DNA of 64,000 nt from Melitaea cinxia (taxonomy: Eukaryota; Arthropoda; Insecta; Lepidoptera; Nymphalidae): the NCBI RefSeq assembly GCF_905220565.1, contig NC_059416.1:4526001-4590000 (forward strand). Reading direction: 5' to 3'. Below are positions 21,601-31,133 of this stretch, piece by piece. The notes below the pieces were generated by a model. The model was given only the letters and a program-made list of their open reading frames with translations. It had not been told where the DNA came from and made no database searches. Position 1 is the stretch's first letter, and the number at the start of each line of letters is the position of its first letter. The position numbers and the translations under genes were made by a program.

Positions 21601-24600
21601 TGTGATAGGCGGACAAATTAGCAAGACCTGTGAGTATATCTTTTTGAAATCGTAACAATGCTGAGGTAACTATTTACGTTCAAATTTCTTAACCAAATAT
21701 TTAATTTAAATATTTTCATTTAAAAAAGAGACTATGACTTGACAACGCTATATATTCAGCATTAATTTACAAAGTAATTACAGTAAATTAAATCACTTAT
21801 TCACAACCTTACGCGTCAGCTCACGGACGCCCACTGCTGAGCATAAGCCTCTCCTAATGCTTTCCACGACGATCGGTCCTGCGCAGCACGCATCCAGCGG
21901 CTTCCCGCGACCCTGACCAGATCGTCGGTCCACCTCGTGGGGGGCCTGCCAACGCTGTGGCGCCCGGTACGTGGTCGCCACTCGAGAACCTTTCCGCCCC
22001 ATCGGCCATCGGTCCTTCGAGCTATGTGCCCTGCCTATTGCCAATTCAGTTTTGCGACCCTTCGAGAGATGTCGGTTACCCTGGTTTTCCTACGGATCTC
22101 CACATTTCTTACTCTATCACGCAGGGAAATACCCAGCATTGCCCTCTCCATCGCCCGCTGAGCGACTTTGAGCCTTCTTAAGAGGCCCATATTTAGCGAC
22201 CACGTTCACTTACACTTATTGTTCAATAATTGTCTACTAATCAAATGACATTTTATTCATTATGCGCATTATTGTATTATCGTATTGTATTAAATAATAA
22301 ATCAGTGGTTTACACTTCATTACCTTTAGCATATTTATTGACTTTTAAAAAACAAGGTTGCTATTATTGATGAATTTACAAAGTAAAACTGTTCTTATTG
22401 AGGTAGGGCACAGCAGAAAATCATCATAGCAGCCTTTCGCAATCCACTACTGGACATAGGCCTCCACAAGTTCACGCCAAAAATGGCGTGAACTCATGTG
22501 TTTTGCCCATAGTCACCACGCTGGGCAGGCGGGTTGGTGACCGCAGGGCTATTTTGGGCTTTGTCGCGCCGAAGACGCTGCTGCTCGTCTTTGGCCTGTG
22601 TATTTCAAAGCCAGCAGTTGGATGGTTATACCGCCATCGGTCAGCTTTTTAAGTTCCAAGGTAGTAGTGGAACTGTGTTATCCTTAGTCGCCTCTTACGA
22701 TACCCACGGGAAGAGAGGGGGTGGCTATATTCTTTGATGCCGTAACCACACAGCACAATGATGATGATAATAGCGAGTAAAGCGACCGTAACTCCTGAAT
22801 AGGTCAGGGATAGGGAGTAGATACTTCTGGTGTTGCAGGCATCTATAGGCTACGGTAACCATTTACCATCGCGAGGGCCGTACGCTTATTTGTAGCTCTA
22901 GTGCTTTAATAAAGATTTTGGAATACCTGTAGCAATGTGATGATGGTCCTTGATTTAGTTTTAGTGGACTAGCAAACTTCAAATTAAGATTAGAATGGTA
23001 AGATCCTGGTAATAATTTAGGTGAAAAAGGTTTTTATTACAAGACCCAAGTGAGACACGTGTAATAAATTGTTAGAAACGTGTCTGTATGATAATCAACA
23101 ACAAACAACAAACAAGATTAATGATCAATACATATTCTAAGGTTAATAATGATAACAAAAATAATAGTTACACTGTTGTTTATTTTGTGGCTACCAATTA
23201 ATATACAAGTATCATAAAAATTATTAAAAAAAATTTGAGAGTATCTTTTATACGCACCATATTTTATAGTCACCGAAATAGCTATAAAAGATACAGCCTG
23301 TGTATTTGGTTTATTTTAAAAATAAGTTTCAACCTTCTCTTACAAGTTTCGGCAGGATCTTGATTTTATTATACATTTTTAAAGATTTTATGGAAAACAT
23401 TTTATTAAAATTGCAGTTTATAATCATTTTCCGTTTATTACTTTATAAATGCTCCTGTACTGTACATTTAATATACTGTTAGTTGATCACCTTGAATTAA
23501 GCTCGCGCAAACTGGTGCTTTACGGCTACATGGTGGAAATAACCTTTAATGCAAGAATACAAATGCAGAATACAATAGATTTACAATAATTTGAAATTTA
23601 TGTAGCTTTTTTGCGTGTATGTATTATGATACGGAATTATCTACTTGAAACATCCTCGAGTACGCTTTTTTGGACGAAAGGCTATCTAAACGATAACAAA
23701 AACAAATCTAAAAATACAAATGAACAAATAAAAAATTCTCAGGGGAATTTTGTAGTTAATTTTTAATAAGTTCATTCTTAATAAGTTAAGAAGAAATCTG
23801 CTTTTGAAAGATTTTTTAATAGCAGCTTTTTTCAATTAACTTGGGTTACATTTTTTGTTCACAGATAAACATAATAAAATACATTAAAATAACTTTAATA
23901 GGACAAAATTCGGTAAAGTTTTCACCAATGACTATTTGTTGGAATATATATTAAATAAAACTATTTATAACATATTTAAGCCGTGTTTACTTCTTATCCA
24001 ACATACATAAGTCTTGGAAAAATTACAGAGTCAAATAATATGTCATAGGAATGTGTTCTATTTACAAAATATATATAAAACCTTCACTCCTCCTAACGCA
24101 TTCCTATACTATTGATCAGATTCTCCAATCTTTGGGATTGCAGCCCTTTAGTTAAAATATCAGCTTCCATCCTCTCTGTATTCACATAAATAATATAAAC
24201 TGTTTTCTCCTTAACGTGCTGTCGAATGAAATGCGTTCTCAAATCAATATGCTTGGTTCTATTGCTCACAATTTCATTCTTGCACATCTGTATTGCCGCT
24301 TGACTGTCGCTATATATAAGTACACTATTTTGTTGCTTACAGGCAATGCTATTCCACAACATTTTTAAATGTATAGCCTCCTTTACGGCTTCTGTTAATG
24401 CCATGTACTCCGCCTCGGCTGTAGACAAGACTACTGTTCTTTGTTTCCTTGATTCCCAGCTAATGCATCCACCAGCTAATTTGAAACAATATCCTGTGTA
24501 GGATCGTCTGTCAAGTGTACACGATGCCCAATCTGCATCTGCAAATCCATAAATGGGACATTCAGTTTTCTCGTAAATTATTCCGAGCTGTAAAGTTCCT

Positions 24601-27600
24601 TTTAGATACCTTAGTACCCGTTTCGCACATTTAAAATGTTCTTCACCGTAGTAGTTATTAAATTGTGATAAATAACTAACAGCAAACATTATATCTGGCC
24701 TGGTAGCCACAGCAAGAAACATCAATGTTCCAATCAAATTCTGATACGGTAAGTTTTCTACTTTCTTTTCTTTTTTATCTAATTTTAATCGTGCTTCTAT
24801 GGGTGTACTTACTGGTTTACAGTCCTCCATCTTATATTTACAAAGAACTTTCTTAGTATAATTTTCTTGCGATATCTTAATTTTTCCCTGTTTTATATTA
24901 ACTTGTATACCTAAAAATTCAGATGGTTTTCCCAAGTCTTTCATATCAAACTTTGTTGTGAGAAAATTCTTTACCTTTTGTAACTTCTTTTCTGATGTAT
25001 ACGCAATCATTAAATCGTCAACGTAAAGACAAATTAATATTTTATCTCCTCCTTCTTTAAAAGAATACATACAAGGGTCTGCTGGTGACGGTTTGAAACC
25101 AAAAGATTTTAATTCTGTGTCCAACTTTTTGAACCATTGTCTTCCAGATTGTTTCAAACCATATAATGCCTTTTTTAATTCACAGACCTTTTCTCCTTTT
25201 ACATTCCTTAGGTCTTCTAACATTCTCTTTGCTTTAACTAATAAGTTTGAATTTTGATTGCTACTTTCATCGTTTATAATTTCAATTAAATATTTTTCTA
25301 AATATTCTGGTGCTTTCATTTGAATTTCCTCATCCAAATCACCATTTAAATATGCAGTTGTGACATCCATCTGATTCAACAAAAGATCTTCTTCTACAGC
25401 TACTGCTAGTAGTAATCTTAGTGAACTCAACTTTGCAACAGGTGCCCACGTCTCATTATAATCCATTCCTGGTCTCTGGCTAAACCCCCTTGCTACGAGG
25501 CGAGCTTTCTTTCTCTGTCCTTTATCTTTCAGAATCATCTTAAAATCAATAACATTTCTACTTTTATCTTTAGCTTTAATTTTCCATGTACCATTTTTTA
25601 CATGTGACATCATTTCTGACTTGATAGCTTCATGCCATTCATCGTCCATTTCTGAGTAGGCTTCCTCGTCACAACTATAATTATACTCATTACTTTGTTT
25701 GTTGTAAAGAACTTCTTCATAGTCATCTCCTAAAAAATAGCTTTTAAACCAATCTGGTTGCTTTCTAATTCTTTTAGGTCTTTCATGCCTGTCAAGTATA
25801 ATTTCATCTGGTTCTTCTTCAGGACATGAATCATAAATTTCGGGTTCAGAATGTGAGTTCTCTACATTTTGATCCATTATCTTATTTTCTCTAGTTTCTC
25901 TTTCTACTAGGACAGGTAAGTTATTTTCAGCATCCTTTTGAGCAATTAAATCTTTTTCTTTATTGTTTTCAAAAATATTTATTTCTATTTCAGGTTCCTC
26001 GCGTTCCAATTCTACTACCTCAATTTGTTTATCGTAATAAAACATTTCTAAAATTTTCACGTCCCTACTGACAATGACATCTTTCTTTTTAGGCAAATAT
26101 ATTCTAAATGCTTTGGCATTTGATGCATATCCCATAAAAATACCTTCTTCTGCCTTGGGTGTAAATTTTCCCTTCCTTTTCTTATTGAGGACAAAAGCCT
26201 TTGAACCAAAAACATGTAGGTGATTTCCTGAAGGTATACGACTAGCCCATTTTTGATATGGCGTCTCACCTTTCAATGCTTTTGCCGGGCTTCTATTAAT
26301 TAAATAATTCGCTGTGTTTATAGCTTCAGCCCACAAGAATTCTGGGATATTACCTTCAATTAATAAACATCTTGCCTTGTCGAGTAGTGATCTATTTTTC
26401 CTCTCACTTAAACCATTTTGTTGAGGCGTATAAGGCGCGGACAGCCTTCTCTGAATACCATGTTCCTTTAAAAATTCATTAAAATCATTATTACAATATT
26501 CGGTTCCATTATCCGACTGTAAAAATTGTATTTTTCCTTTCATTTGATTTTCTACCTCGGTCTTGTACTGTTTAAACTTATTCAATACTTCACTTTTATT
26601 TTTCATAAAATATACGTAACCGTATCTTGTAAAATCATCGGTAAAAGTGACGAAATATTTATTTCCAGCAATAGTATCACAACGCATAGGCCCACAGACA
26701 TCAGTGTGTATTATTTGTAAAGACCTTGTAGATTTCAATGCTTCATGTGTATGAAACGGTAAAACTGTCATTTTCCCTTTAATACAAGTTTCGCAATTAC
26801 CTAATTTTTCATCATTGTTAATTATTAATCCGCGCAGCAGTTTATTCCTTGATAGTAGTTTTAAGTCACTTTCATTTATATGACCAAGTTTCCGGTGCCA
26901 TCTCAGAATATTATTTTCTTTTCCAGGTACTAAATTAGCATTTTCAATGACATTTTTATTGACATTTTCAACTTGCAGATAATAGAGTCCATTTTCTCTG
27001 ACAGCCGTAACTAAAACCTCTCCCTTGTCATCTATAATAAATGCTTTATTTTTATTAAACAAAACTATATTTCCTTTATCAGTAATTTTTCCCACAGATA
27101 GTAGATTTACTGATAATTCTGGTACATATAATGTATCAAGGAGGTTATACTGCATATTTTTTATTTTTATTTCAACTTTTCCTTTACCTGCTATATCTGC
27201 TGTGTGATTATTTGATGCTAGTTTAAGAGAACCTGTTTCATCGTGTATATTAGAAAAATTCTCTTTCACTCCTGTCATATGGGATGAGCACCCACTATCT
27301 AAGCACCATTTATTATTATTTTCTTTAGCTGTGCTATGCAAACAAGTCGGTAATATGCCGAAGCTTTTCTGCTTCTCAACAGAAGAATCTTTTCCGTTTC
27401 TTTTGATAAATTTACCTTTCGACCAGCACTCAGATGCCTTATGCCCCTTCTTTTTGCATTTAAAACATATTGGTTCAGTAAAATTCGTTTTAGAATATTT
27501 TTTATTCTTATTATAAAATGCACCTTCAACCTCTCTGCTTGTGCAACTCTGTCGAGCGTCAGTCTCTTCTATGATTTTGATTTTTAGATCTTCAGGGTTC

Positions 27601-30156
27601 GGTAAAACATCCCTTGATTCTATCGCTATTCTAAAGTTTTCGTAGGAGGTTGGTAAACTATAAAGCATCATAATACTCAGCAGTTCTGGGTGAATACTTA
27701 CTTCCATGTTTTGCAATTTGTCTACAATATCCATGAAATTATTAAGGTGATCCCGAACATCTTCACGTGCTGTCATCTTTTTTACAACTAATTGTTTTAA
27801 CAAACCGGCTTTTCGTGCAGGCCCAGAGCTTTGGTGGATAGACTTCAACTTATCCCACACCTCTTTTGAAGTAGTGCAGCCACTTACTTGTTTTAGCTCA
27901 TTAGGTGACATGAGAAGTAATATCTCAGCCTTCGCCATCATGTCCTGTTTTTTATCGGCAACTTCGCCTGTTACGTATTTCCACAACTCATTTTTAATAA
28001 GGATGGCTTGAGCTTGTACGCACCACGTATCGTAGTTATCCTTTTTCAGCGGTTCAATCCGATAATTTGTAGACGTCATCATACTCGATTATTTTTGAGT
28101 TTACATGCAACTTCTCGCTTCTACAATTACTAACCACGCTCTGCTACCAAATGTTGGAATATATATTAAATAAAACTATTTATAACATATTTAAGCCGTG
28201 TTTACTTCTTATCCAACATACATAAGTCTTGGAAAAATTACAGAGTCAAATAATATGTCATAGGAATGTGTTCTATTTACAAAATATATATAAAACCTTC
28301 ACTATTACATATAATCACTCTAAAGTAATGATGAGGTAAATAAATCAAAAATAAATTAAAACAAATGTAAATTACAAATAGAAACTCTTCAACAATAAAC
28401 TATATTCAGCTAAAGATAAATGAATTATTATGTCAACTATAGCAAAATTTATACATGAACATCGATCTAGGAGAGCTTTCGTAAGTATCGGTTATTTTTA
28501 CACAAATAGAAATAAATACAGTATGAACCGGAACAGAAGTTATAAATTAATAGTAACATCAAGTTTTACACTGCTTGAAGTTTCTAGGCTAAGGTATTCG
28601 CAAAAAAGTAAGTATATAATAAAGAAATCTTTAAAAAATATTGACGATTGCCAGAAAATAACCTTAGAGTTTATATTAATAGTGTTTAAACTTTTAACTA
28701 AAGCATACCTATTATTCGGATCAAGATTACATTAATGATAAAGATGTGAAGGTTTCTTGGCGCTGTATTGCATGCGAGACATCCCTGGTGTCAAATTTTG
28801 CGGACTTTAAATTCGGATTCCGAAATAAAGTCCGCAATTTAACAGTATTTGACTTTTTCTGAGTTTCACAGAGTTATAAAGACTTATTCTTTGAAAGGTA
28901 TTAAATGTAGAGTTATGAAGTCTTTAAAAAAATCTTACAAATATATCCACAAGGGATTTTTTTACTTACATTGTTTTAACGTGTCGGTTGCCAATTCTTT
29001 TGCTCGTTTTTAGTGATTTTTTCATTGAATTCTACGTTCTGAATCTGTGATAGCTTTACTTTAACCATAATAAATTCGATAAAGACTAATACATAAATAA
29101 TATATTAATGATAATATATAAATTTACATTAATTTTAAAAACGTCTAAACTACGAGCTTTCTGTCTTAAGGGGATCAATTCGCACACCTTTTCCATATTG
29201 AAAATTAAAAAAGAAGGTATGGTTGTATAAGAAGTTTTTCTCAGGCTGAAGTTCTAACTACAGGCGAACTGTGGGAAGGAATGTTTTTTAATAGTTTTTA
29301 TGTATGTATTTTTTGTTTCCTTTCTATTAATATTTTGAATATTTTATATTAAACAAAAAACATTTTGCAGTCGTAATTGAGTACTGATTTATTTATAATT
29401 TTTTTTTGTTAACTGGCATTAAATTTGACTCGTCTTTTCATATTTTTAATAAACATATGAAAAGTTTATTTTGTCCTTGTATTTTCACTCGAATAAGTAG
29501 ACGTGTTACGCGATTTTACAACATAAATAATCTTGAAATGGATTAATTATTTTTAAAATATTTGTAATGGTTATATCTTTTACCCGTCGTACTGTGGCTC
29601 TAATTCGGATCTCCAGCAATCTTTGTTAAGACTAATAATTCTTGAGAAAAGTACATTTAAATAAACATACAATTTTGTAAAATAACAATAGTGCTACAAT
29701 ATTTACCACCGGTTTTTATAAATCCTACTTTACAAATGGTAAAGGTTAACAAGATAATAACTGCCTTTGTACTAAGCCTTTAATATTGCAGGAATTTATT
29801 TGAAGGGCTTGTATGAACAAGTTTTGTTAATTAATACGTTGAGAAAATAAATTTTTTTCTTAATTTAGTTAAAAACAGTTTTTATATCAGTGAAATTTCA
29901 TAAAATTAATTTAGTTTTTTTGCATATATTTTGTAGACAATGTATCTAATAAAATTAATAATGAATCAATTCTGAATATAAAATATGAAAAACAAAATTT
30001 ACCTAATGACGCATATAAATATTGGTGCCATTTTAATTTCAAGTCTTGACCAAATTTGTCAAACATCACTCAAGCGATCACTCAATTTGAATATACAAAC
30101 ACTGTTTAATAATAACAAGTAAATCACAACTAATAGACGTGTACACTTACAGACAT
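12612..30156 (-). CDS. SLC2/Tret1-like facilitated sugar transporter, 12 exons, 465 aa
   Basis: A major-facilitator sugar transporter with 12 membrane spans, acting in the plasma membrane; the substrate is probably trehalose or glucose (inferred from family). Exons, 5' to 3': 30156-30151, 23297-23258, 20305-20153, 19766-19564, 16668-16482, 16268-16104, 15752-15616, 14809-14717, 14619-14508, 13690-13576, 13110-12955, 12642-12612; 1398 nt, all phases consistent. Family signatures: GMSMGWTSP (TM1), SNRIGRRL (~75-82), PETPFFL (~187), QLSGIDVLLFY (~262), VDRLGRK (~308), GVGPVPWILVAEMFP (~366-380), PETKGKTF (~439). Length is normal for the family. Exons from 20305 down are secure; the first two (two codons, then a 40-nt exon) rest on phase and TM1 fit, and the 40-nt exon has a weak pyrimidine tract. 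An intact Copia element sits in the first intron. Confidence 0.9.
12643..12954 (-). other. Last intron of the transporter
   Basis: AT-rich, with no coding or repeat structure recognised. Confidence 0.6.
13270..13510 (+). repeat. SINE-like repeat (family C)
   Basis: It matches the copy at 3606 in order: ggttatcgtagcctata, gaagcatcgcaag, cgaccctacccccgaccct, then acttccccagtcg. It lies in the transporter intron between exons 13576-13690 and 12955-13110. Confidence 0.6.
13969..14400 (+). repeat. SINE A tail plus dispersed repeat D fragment
   Basis: 14095-14185 matches the family A tail (gtattgtgtgtgttccccga, ggagaaaatcctattg). It is followed at 14200-14395 by a member of the dispersed repeat beginning actagctgccctgac and ending gagttatgcgcttac, which also occurs at 45320 and 45490. 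Confidence 0.5.
14945..15425 (-). repeat. LINE 3'-end repeat, reverse copy
   Basis: It reads aaaatcaaaatcaaaaacag at the left (the reverse of a TTTGAT-type tail), then ttcggaatgtagattctgca and gaaactccgcagttactctt. It lies between transporter exons 14717-14809 and 15616-15752. Confidence 0.65.
15753..16103 (-). other. Transporter intron, AT-rich
   Basis: No coding or repetitive structure was recognised. Confidence 0.5.
17030..17190 (-). repeat. tRNA-derived SINE (family A)
   Basis: Reading the - strand from about 17185, an A-box-like TAGCGTAACGG is followed 30-40 nt later by a B-box-like GGTCGCGAGTTTGATCCCC. The body runs toward 17030. The pol III promoter spacing suits a tRNA-derived head, but the sequence does not fold as an intact tRNA gene. 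Confidence 0.65.
17490..17612 (-). repeat. (ATTG)n microsatellite and SINE B tail
   Basis: About six ATTG units at 17489-17513 are followed by a SINE B tail fragment (aacataggcctctttctcca, then ggttggcgga). Confidence 0.6.
18190..18395 (+). repeat. SINE-like repeat (family C)
   Basis: It carries ctgaccctattcccgacc, cagaagctctggcaacctta and ggaacacaacagtacttgag in the same order as the copy at 3606. It lies in the long transporter intron 16669-19563. Confidence 0.6.
18400..18690 (-). repeat. tRNA-derived SINE (family B), fairly complete
   Basis: On the - strand a B-box (GGTTCGATTCCCGC near 18655) opens the element. The body includes gtaggtctccccaccgtgc, and the tail reads ggagaaagaggcctatac near 18415. 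This is the reference copy for the fragments at 1, 20385, 35230, 49590 and 57490. Confidence 0.65.
18885..19100 (+). repeat. Dispersed repeat fragment, Helitron-like body
   Basis: It runs from tattctaatattataaagc to ggatagcccgttagccgatg, a phrase order I associate with non-autonomous lepidopteran repeats. No diagnostic ends are present, so the class is uncertain. Confidence 0.35.
19975..20110 (-). repeat. SINE E fragment
   Basis: It contains cagcctatcgcagtccactg, gacataggcctccacaagtt and caccacgctgg. Family E is best preserved at 33935-34285, where a (TGA)n tail shows its 3' end. It lies between transporter exons 19564 and 20153. Confidence 0.65.
20560..20690 (-). repeat. LINE 3'-end repeat, reverse fragment
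   Basis: It contains cgtcaacagcacttttgaat, ccaccgattcgga and gaaactccgcagt, matching the copy at 14945-15425. Confidence 0.55.
21170..21385 (-). repeat. Dispersed repeat D, reverse copy
   Basis: On the - strand it begins ctagctgacccggcgaactt and continues through cgaggatggttctta to caacacattcagcgactcat. Related copies lie at about 45490-45785 and 58590-58800. Confidence 0.6.
21790..22195 (-). pseudogene. LINE (RTE-like) reverse transcriptase 3'-end remnant
   Basis: The - strand, across shifted frames, encodes the C-terminal part typical of RTE-like RT proteins: an RAMERAMLGVS-like stretch near 22135-22165, then a GRPPTRWTDDLV-like stretch near 21910-21945. No frame is intact. A related, better-preserved remnant lies at 56610-57110. 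Confidence 0.65.
22420..22765 (-). repeat. SINE E, near full length
   Basis: It runs from the reversed tail region (aatccactactggacatagg) through gtcaccacgctgggcaggcg and gttggatggttataccgcca to gccgtaaccacacagcac. A short gatgatgat run at 22757 lies at the opposite, 5' side. Confidence 0.7.
22795..22905 (-). repeat. SINE-like repeat (family C), reverse fragment
   Basis: It carries ggtgttgcaggcatctatag and gctacggtaaccatttacca, the reverse complement of the family C start. Confidence 0.6.
23937..24086 (-). repeat. Copia 3' LTR
   Basis: On the - strand it starts TGAAGG and ends CCAACA (TG...CA). It matches the LTR at 28152-28301. Confidence 0.95.
24087..24094 (-). other. Copia polypurine tract
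   Basis: The - strand reads AGGAGGAG directly upstream of the 3' LTR. It overlaps the polyprotein stop codon (TAG at 24095-24093), so the coding region runs right to the LTR. Confidence 0.75.
24093..28082 (-). CDS. Copia Gag-Pol polyprotein, 1329 aa, intact
   Basis: A single open frame encodes all Copia domains in the Ty1/Copia order (integrase before RT). Gag has a zinc knuckle (CFKCKKKGHKASEC, ~205). The aspartic protease has CLDSGCSSHM (~259). Integrase has a GHINESDLKLL..C..C zinc domain (~395-440) and a catalytic core beginning at FTDDFTRYGYVYF (~480), followed by SDNGTEY and APYTPQQNGLSERKNR. RT has QMDVTTAYLNGDL and YVDDLMIAY (~1019). RNase H has DADWASCTLDRRS, TAEAEYMAL (~1221) and KHIDLRTHFIR. 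The length is normal and no frameshift or stop is seen. Gag and Pol are made as one polyprotein, as in other Copia elements. Confidence 0.95.
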   Translation of the reverse strand: MMTSTNYRIEPLKKDNYDTWCVQAQAILIKNELWKYVTGEVADKKQDMMAKAEILLLMSPNELKQVSGCTTSKEVWDKLKSIHQSSGPARKAGLLKQLVVKKMTAREDVRDHLNNFMDIVDKLQNMEVSIHPELLSIMMLYSLPTSYENFRIAIESRDVLPNPEDLKIKIIEETDARQSCTSREVEGAFYNKNKKYSKTNFTEPICFKCKKKGHKASECWSKGKFIKRNGKDSSVEKQKSFGILPTCLHSTAKENNNKWCLDSGCSSHMTGVKENFSNIHDETGSLKLASNNHTADIAGKGKVEIKIKNMQYNLLDTLYVPELSVNLLSVGKITDKGNIVLFNKNKAFIIDDKGEVLVTAVRENGLYYLQVENVNKNVIENANLVPGKENNILRWHRKLGHINESDLKLLSRNKLLRGLIINNDEKLGNCETCIKGKMTVLPFHTHEALKSTRSLQIIHTDVCGPMRCDTIAGNKYFVTFTDDFTRYGYVYFMKNKSEVLNKFKQYKTEVENQMKGKIQFLQSDNGTEYCNNDFNEFLKEHGIQRRLSAPYTPQQNGLSERKNRSLLDKARCLLIEGNIPEFLWAEAINTANYLINRSPAKALKGETPYQKWASRIPSGNHLHVFGSKAFVLNKKRKGKFTPKAEEGIFMGYASNAKAFRIYLPKKKDVIVSRDVKILEMFYYDKQIEVVELEREEPEIEINIFENNKEKDLIAQKDAENNLPVLVERETRENKIMDQNVENSHSEPEIYDSCPEEEPDEIILDRHERPKRIRKQPDWFKSYFLGDDYEEVLYNKQSNEYNYSCDEEAYSEMDDEWHEAIKSEMMSHVKNGTWKIKAKDKSRNVIDFKMILKDKGQRKKARLVARGFSQRPGMDYNETWAPVAKLSSLRLLLAVAVEEDLLLNQMDVTTAYLNGDLDEEIQMKAPEYLEKYLIEIINDESSNQNSNLLVKAKRMLEDLRNVKGEKVCELKKALYGLKQSGRQWFKKLDTELKSFGFKPSPADPCMYSFKEGGDKILICLYVDDLMIAYTSEKKLQKVKNFLTTKFDMKDLGKPSEFLGIQVNIKQGKIKISQENYTKKVLCKYKMEDCKPVSTPIEARLKLDKKEKKVENLPYQNLIGTLMFLAVATRPDIMFAVSYLSQFNNYYGEEHFKCAKRVLRYLKGTLQLGIIYEKTECPIYGFADADWASCTLDRRSYTGYCFKLAGGCISWESRKQRTVVLSTAEAEYMALTEAVKEAIHLKMLWNSIACKQQNSVLIYSDSQAAIQMCKNEIVSNRTKHIDLRTHFIRQHVKEKTVYIIYVNTERMEADILTKGLQSQRLENLINSIGMR
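28134..28149 (-). other. Copia primer-binding site (initiator Met tRNA type)
   Basis: Two bases inside the 5' LTR the - strand reads TGGTAGCAGAGCGTGG. The first 11 bases complement the 3' end of animal initiator methionine tRNA (...CTCTGCTACCA), with some mismatches after that. Confidence 0.75.
28152..28301 (-). repeat. Copia 5' LTR
   Basis: 150 bp matching the LTR at 23937-24086, followed by the ctatt target duplication at 28302-28306. Confidence 0.95.
28307..30150 (-). other. First transporter intron, AT-rich
   Basis: Mostly AT-rich and unrecognised. A LINE 3'-end scrap (gataaagatgtgaagg, ggcgctgtat) lies at 28718-28790. Small open frames here show no family features. Confidence 0.5.
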
Positions 30157-30600
30157 TGCCGTGAAGTCTGTACCAGTACTTAATTACCTCAAGTCCAGTT
30201 ACATTCACATTTTTTTATTGTTATCTGTAATTGTTTGTAGAAAAAATAACTAAAGTACAAATAGTGTCAGAAAAAAATAATTAACAATTAAGATAGTAGT
30301 ATTAAAAGCAATTTAAATAAGCTTTAAGAGATTTATCGGTTATATTTGGAATTGTAAAAAAATTACAATCTAGAATTGAAGTTCAGAGTATTCACTAAGA
30401 TGAAGCAGCAGTGAAAATATGATTTCAGTGGTTTATAAAGAGATAAATTTGTTAAGCGATTTTTAATAATGACGTATGTCTGTTTTATGAATCTTCCTTC
30501 ACCATCAAATTCTATGTAATATATTATATGTAATGTATGTATGTATGTATGTATATGTTTAATTATTTGAATATTTATAATAAATTTGTTGTAACTTGTA
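30151..30600 (-). promoter_or_regulatory. Proposed transporter start exon and 5' region
   Basis: On the - strand, ATG at 30156-30154 plus one more codon is followed by a strong donor (TCT then GTAAGT). This gives a two-codon first coding exon in the phase required by the exon at 23258-23297. The sequence to 30600 would hold the 5' UTR and promoter. No TATA or initiator element was identified with confidence. Confidence 0.45.
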
Positions 30601-30603
30601 CAC

Positions 30604-30772
30604 CTATGCTGACGTTAGACCATTTCCTTTGCCTGGGAGAGATTGCTTTTTAGCGATAAGGCCGCCCTTTGTACCTAATGAATATATTGTTAATATTTTT
30701 TTTCTTTCTTTGCTATGTATCATTTCTGTTTTTGGTGTACAATAAAGCGTATTATTATTATTATTATAAACT
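30604..30772 (+). repeat. LINE 3' end with (ATT)n tail
   Basis: It contains gcgataaggccgccctttgt and tgtacaataaagcgtattat running into ATT repeats. The reverse phrase (ggcggccttatcgctaa) recurs at about 47500 and 62570. Confidence 0.6.
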
Positions 30773-31133
30773 GTAGTTGCCATGTCCAAAGTCTCAAATT
30801 ACTTTGTTCAAATTTTGACAGGACATTTCCTACTTGTACCCTATACAAAAATAATCTAAAAGAAAAATTTCCTAATAATTATTACAGTAAAGTAGAAAAA
30901 AAGGGTAGTGTTACAGTATTTTAAATTACGAAGTTGATAAAATAGCATAATATAGAACAAAATTAAGCAAAAAATCGCCAAAAGAAAAAGGCGAAGCTTA
31001 AGAGAGTTGGCGACGTGTTGTTGGCTTATCAAGCAACAAGTCTCTCAAAATTAAGTATCTCGAGTGGAATTCGACAACTGAACCGAACTTACAACCGTAG
31101 CTGCAAGAGGCAGTAGTGTAACCGCTGCGTCAA
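30773..31133. other. Non-genic spacer
   Basis: AT-rich. A short GC-richer block with locally repeated ggcgaagc/ggcgacg words lies at about 30975-31025. No gene was seen. Confidence 0.5.

Larger units (their letters stand above)
20306..23257 (-). other. Transporter intron 2, filled with repeats
   Basis: It holds a SINE B tail (20385-20480), a LINE 3'-end piece (20560-20690, reverse), repeat D (21170-21385, reverse), a LINE RT remnant (21790-22195), SINE E (22420-22765) and SINE C (22795-22905). No additional transporter exon was recognised. Confidence 0.6.
23937..28301 (-). mobile_element. Intact Copia (Ty1/Copia) LTR retrotransposon
   Basis: The element is 4365 bp, bounded by two 150-bp LTRs (23937-24086, 28152-28301) that read the same base for base as far as I can compare, with a 5-bp target duplication ctatt at 23932-23936 and 28302-28306. 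It carries a primer-binding site, a polypurine tract and an uninterrupted polyprotein. Everything needed for mobility appears present, which implies a very recent insertion. It lies in the proposed first intron of the sugar transporter, in the same orientation. Confidence 0.95.

Noticed and set aside
28430..28735. 101-codon open frame, + strand
   Set aside because: It lies in the transporter intron, has low-complexity Ser/Lys/Ile content and overlaps a LINE-tail scrap.
30003..30031. Alternative transporter first exon: ATG followed by eight codons and a GTAAAT donor on the - strand
   Set aside because: It ends in phase 2, whereas the next exon (23258-23297) needs phase 0; the ATG-TCT-GTAAGT start at 30156 fits instead.
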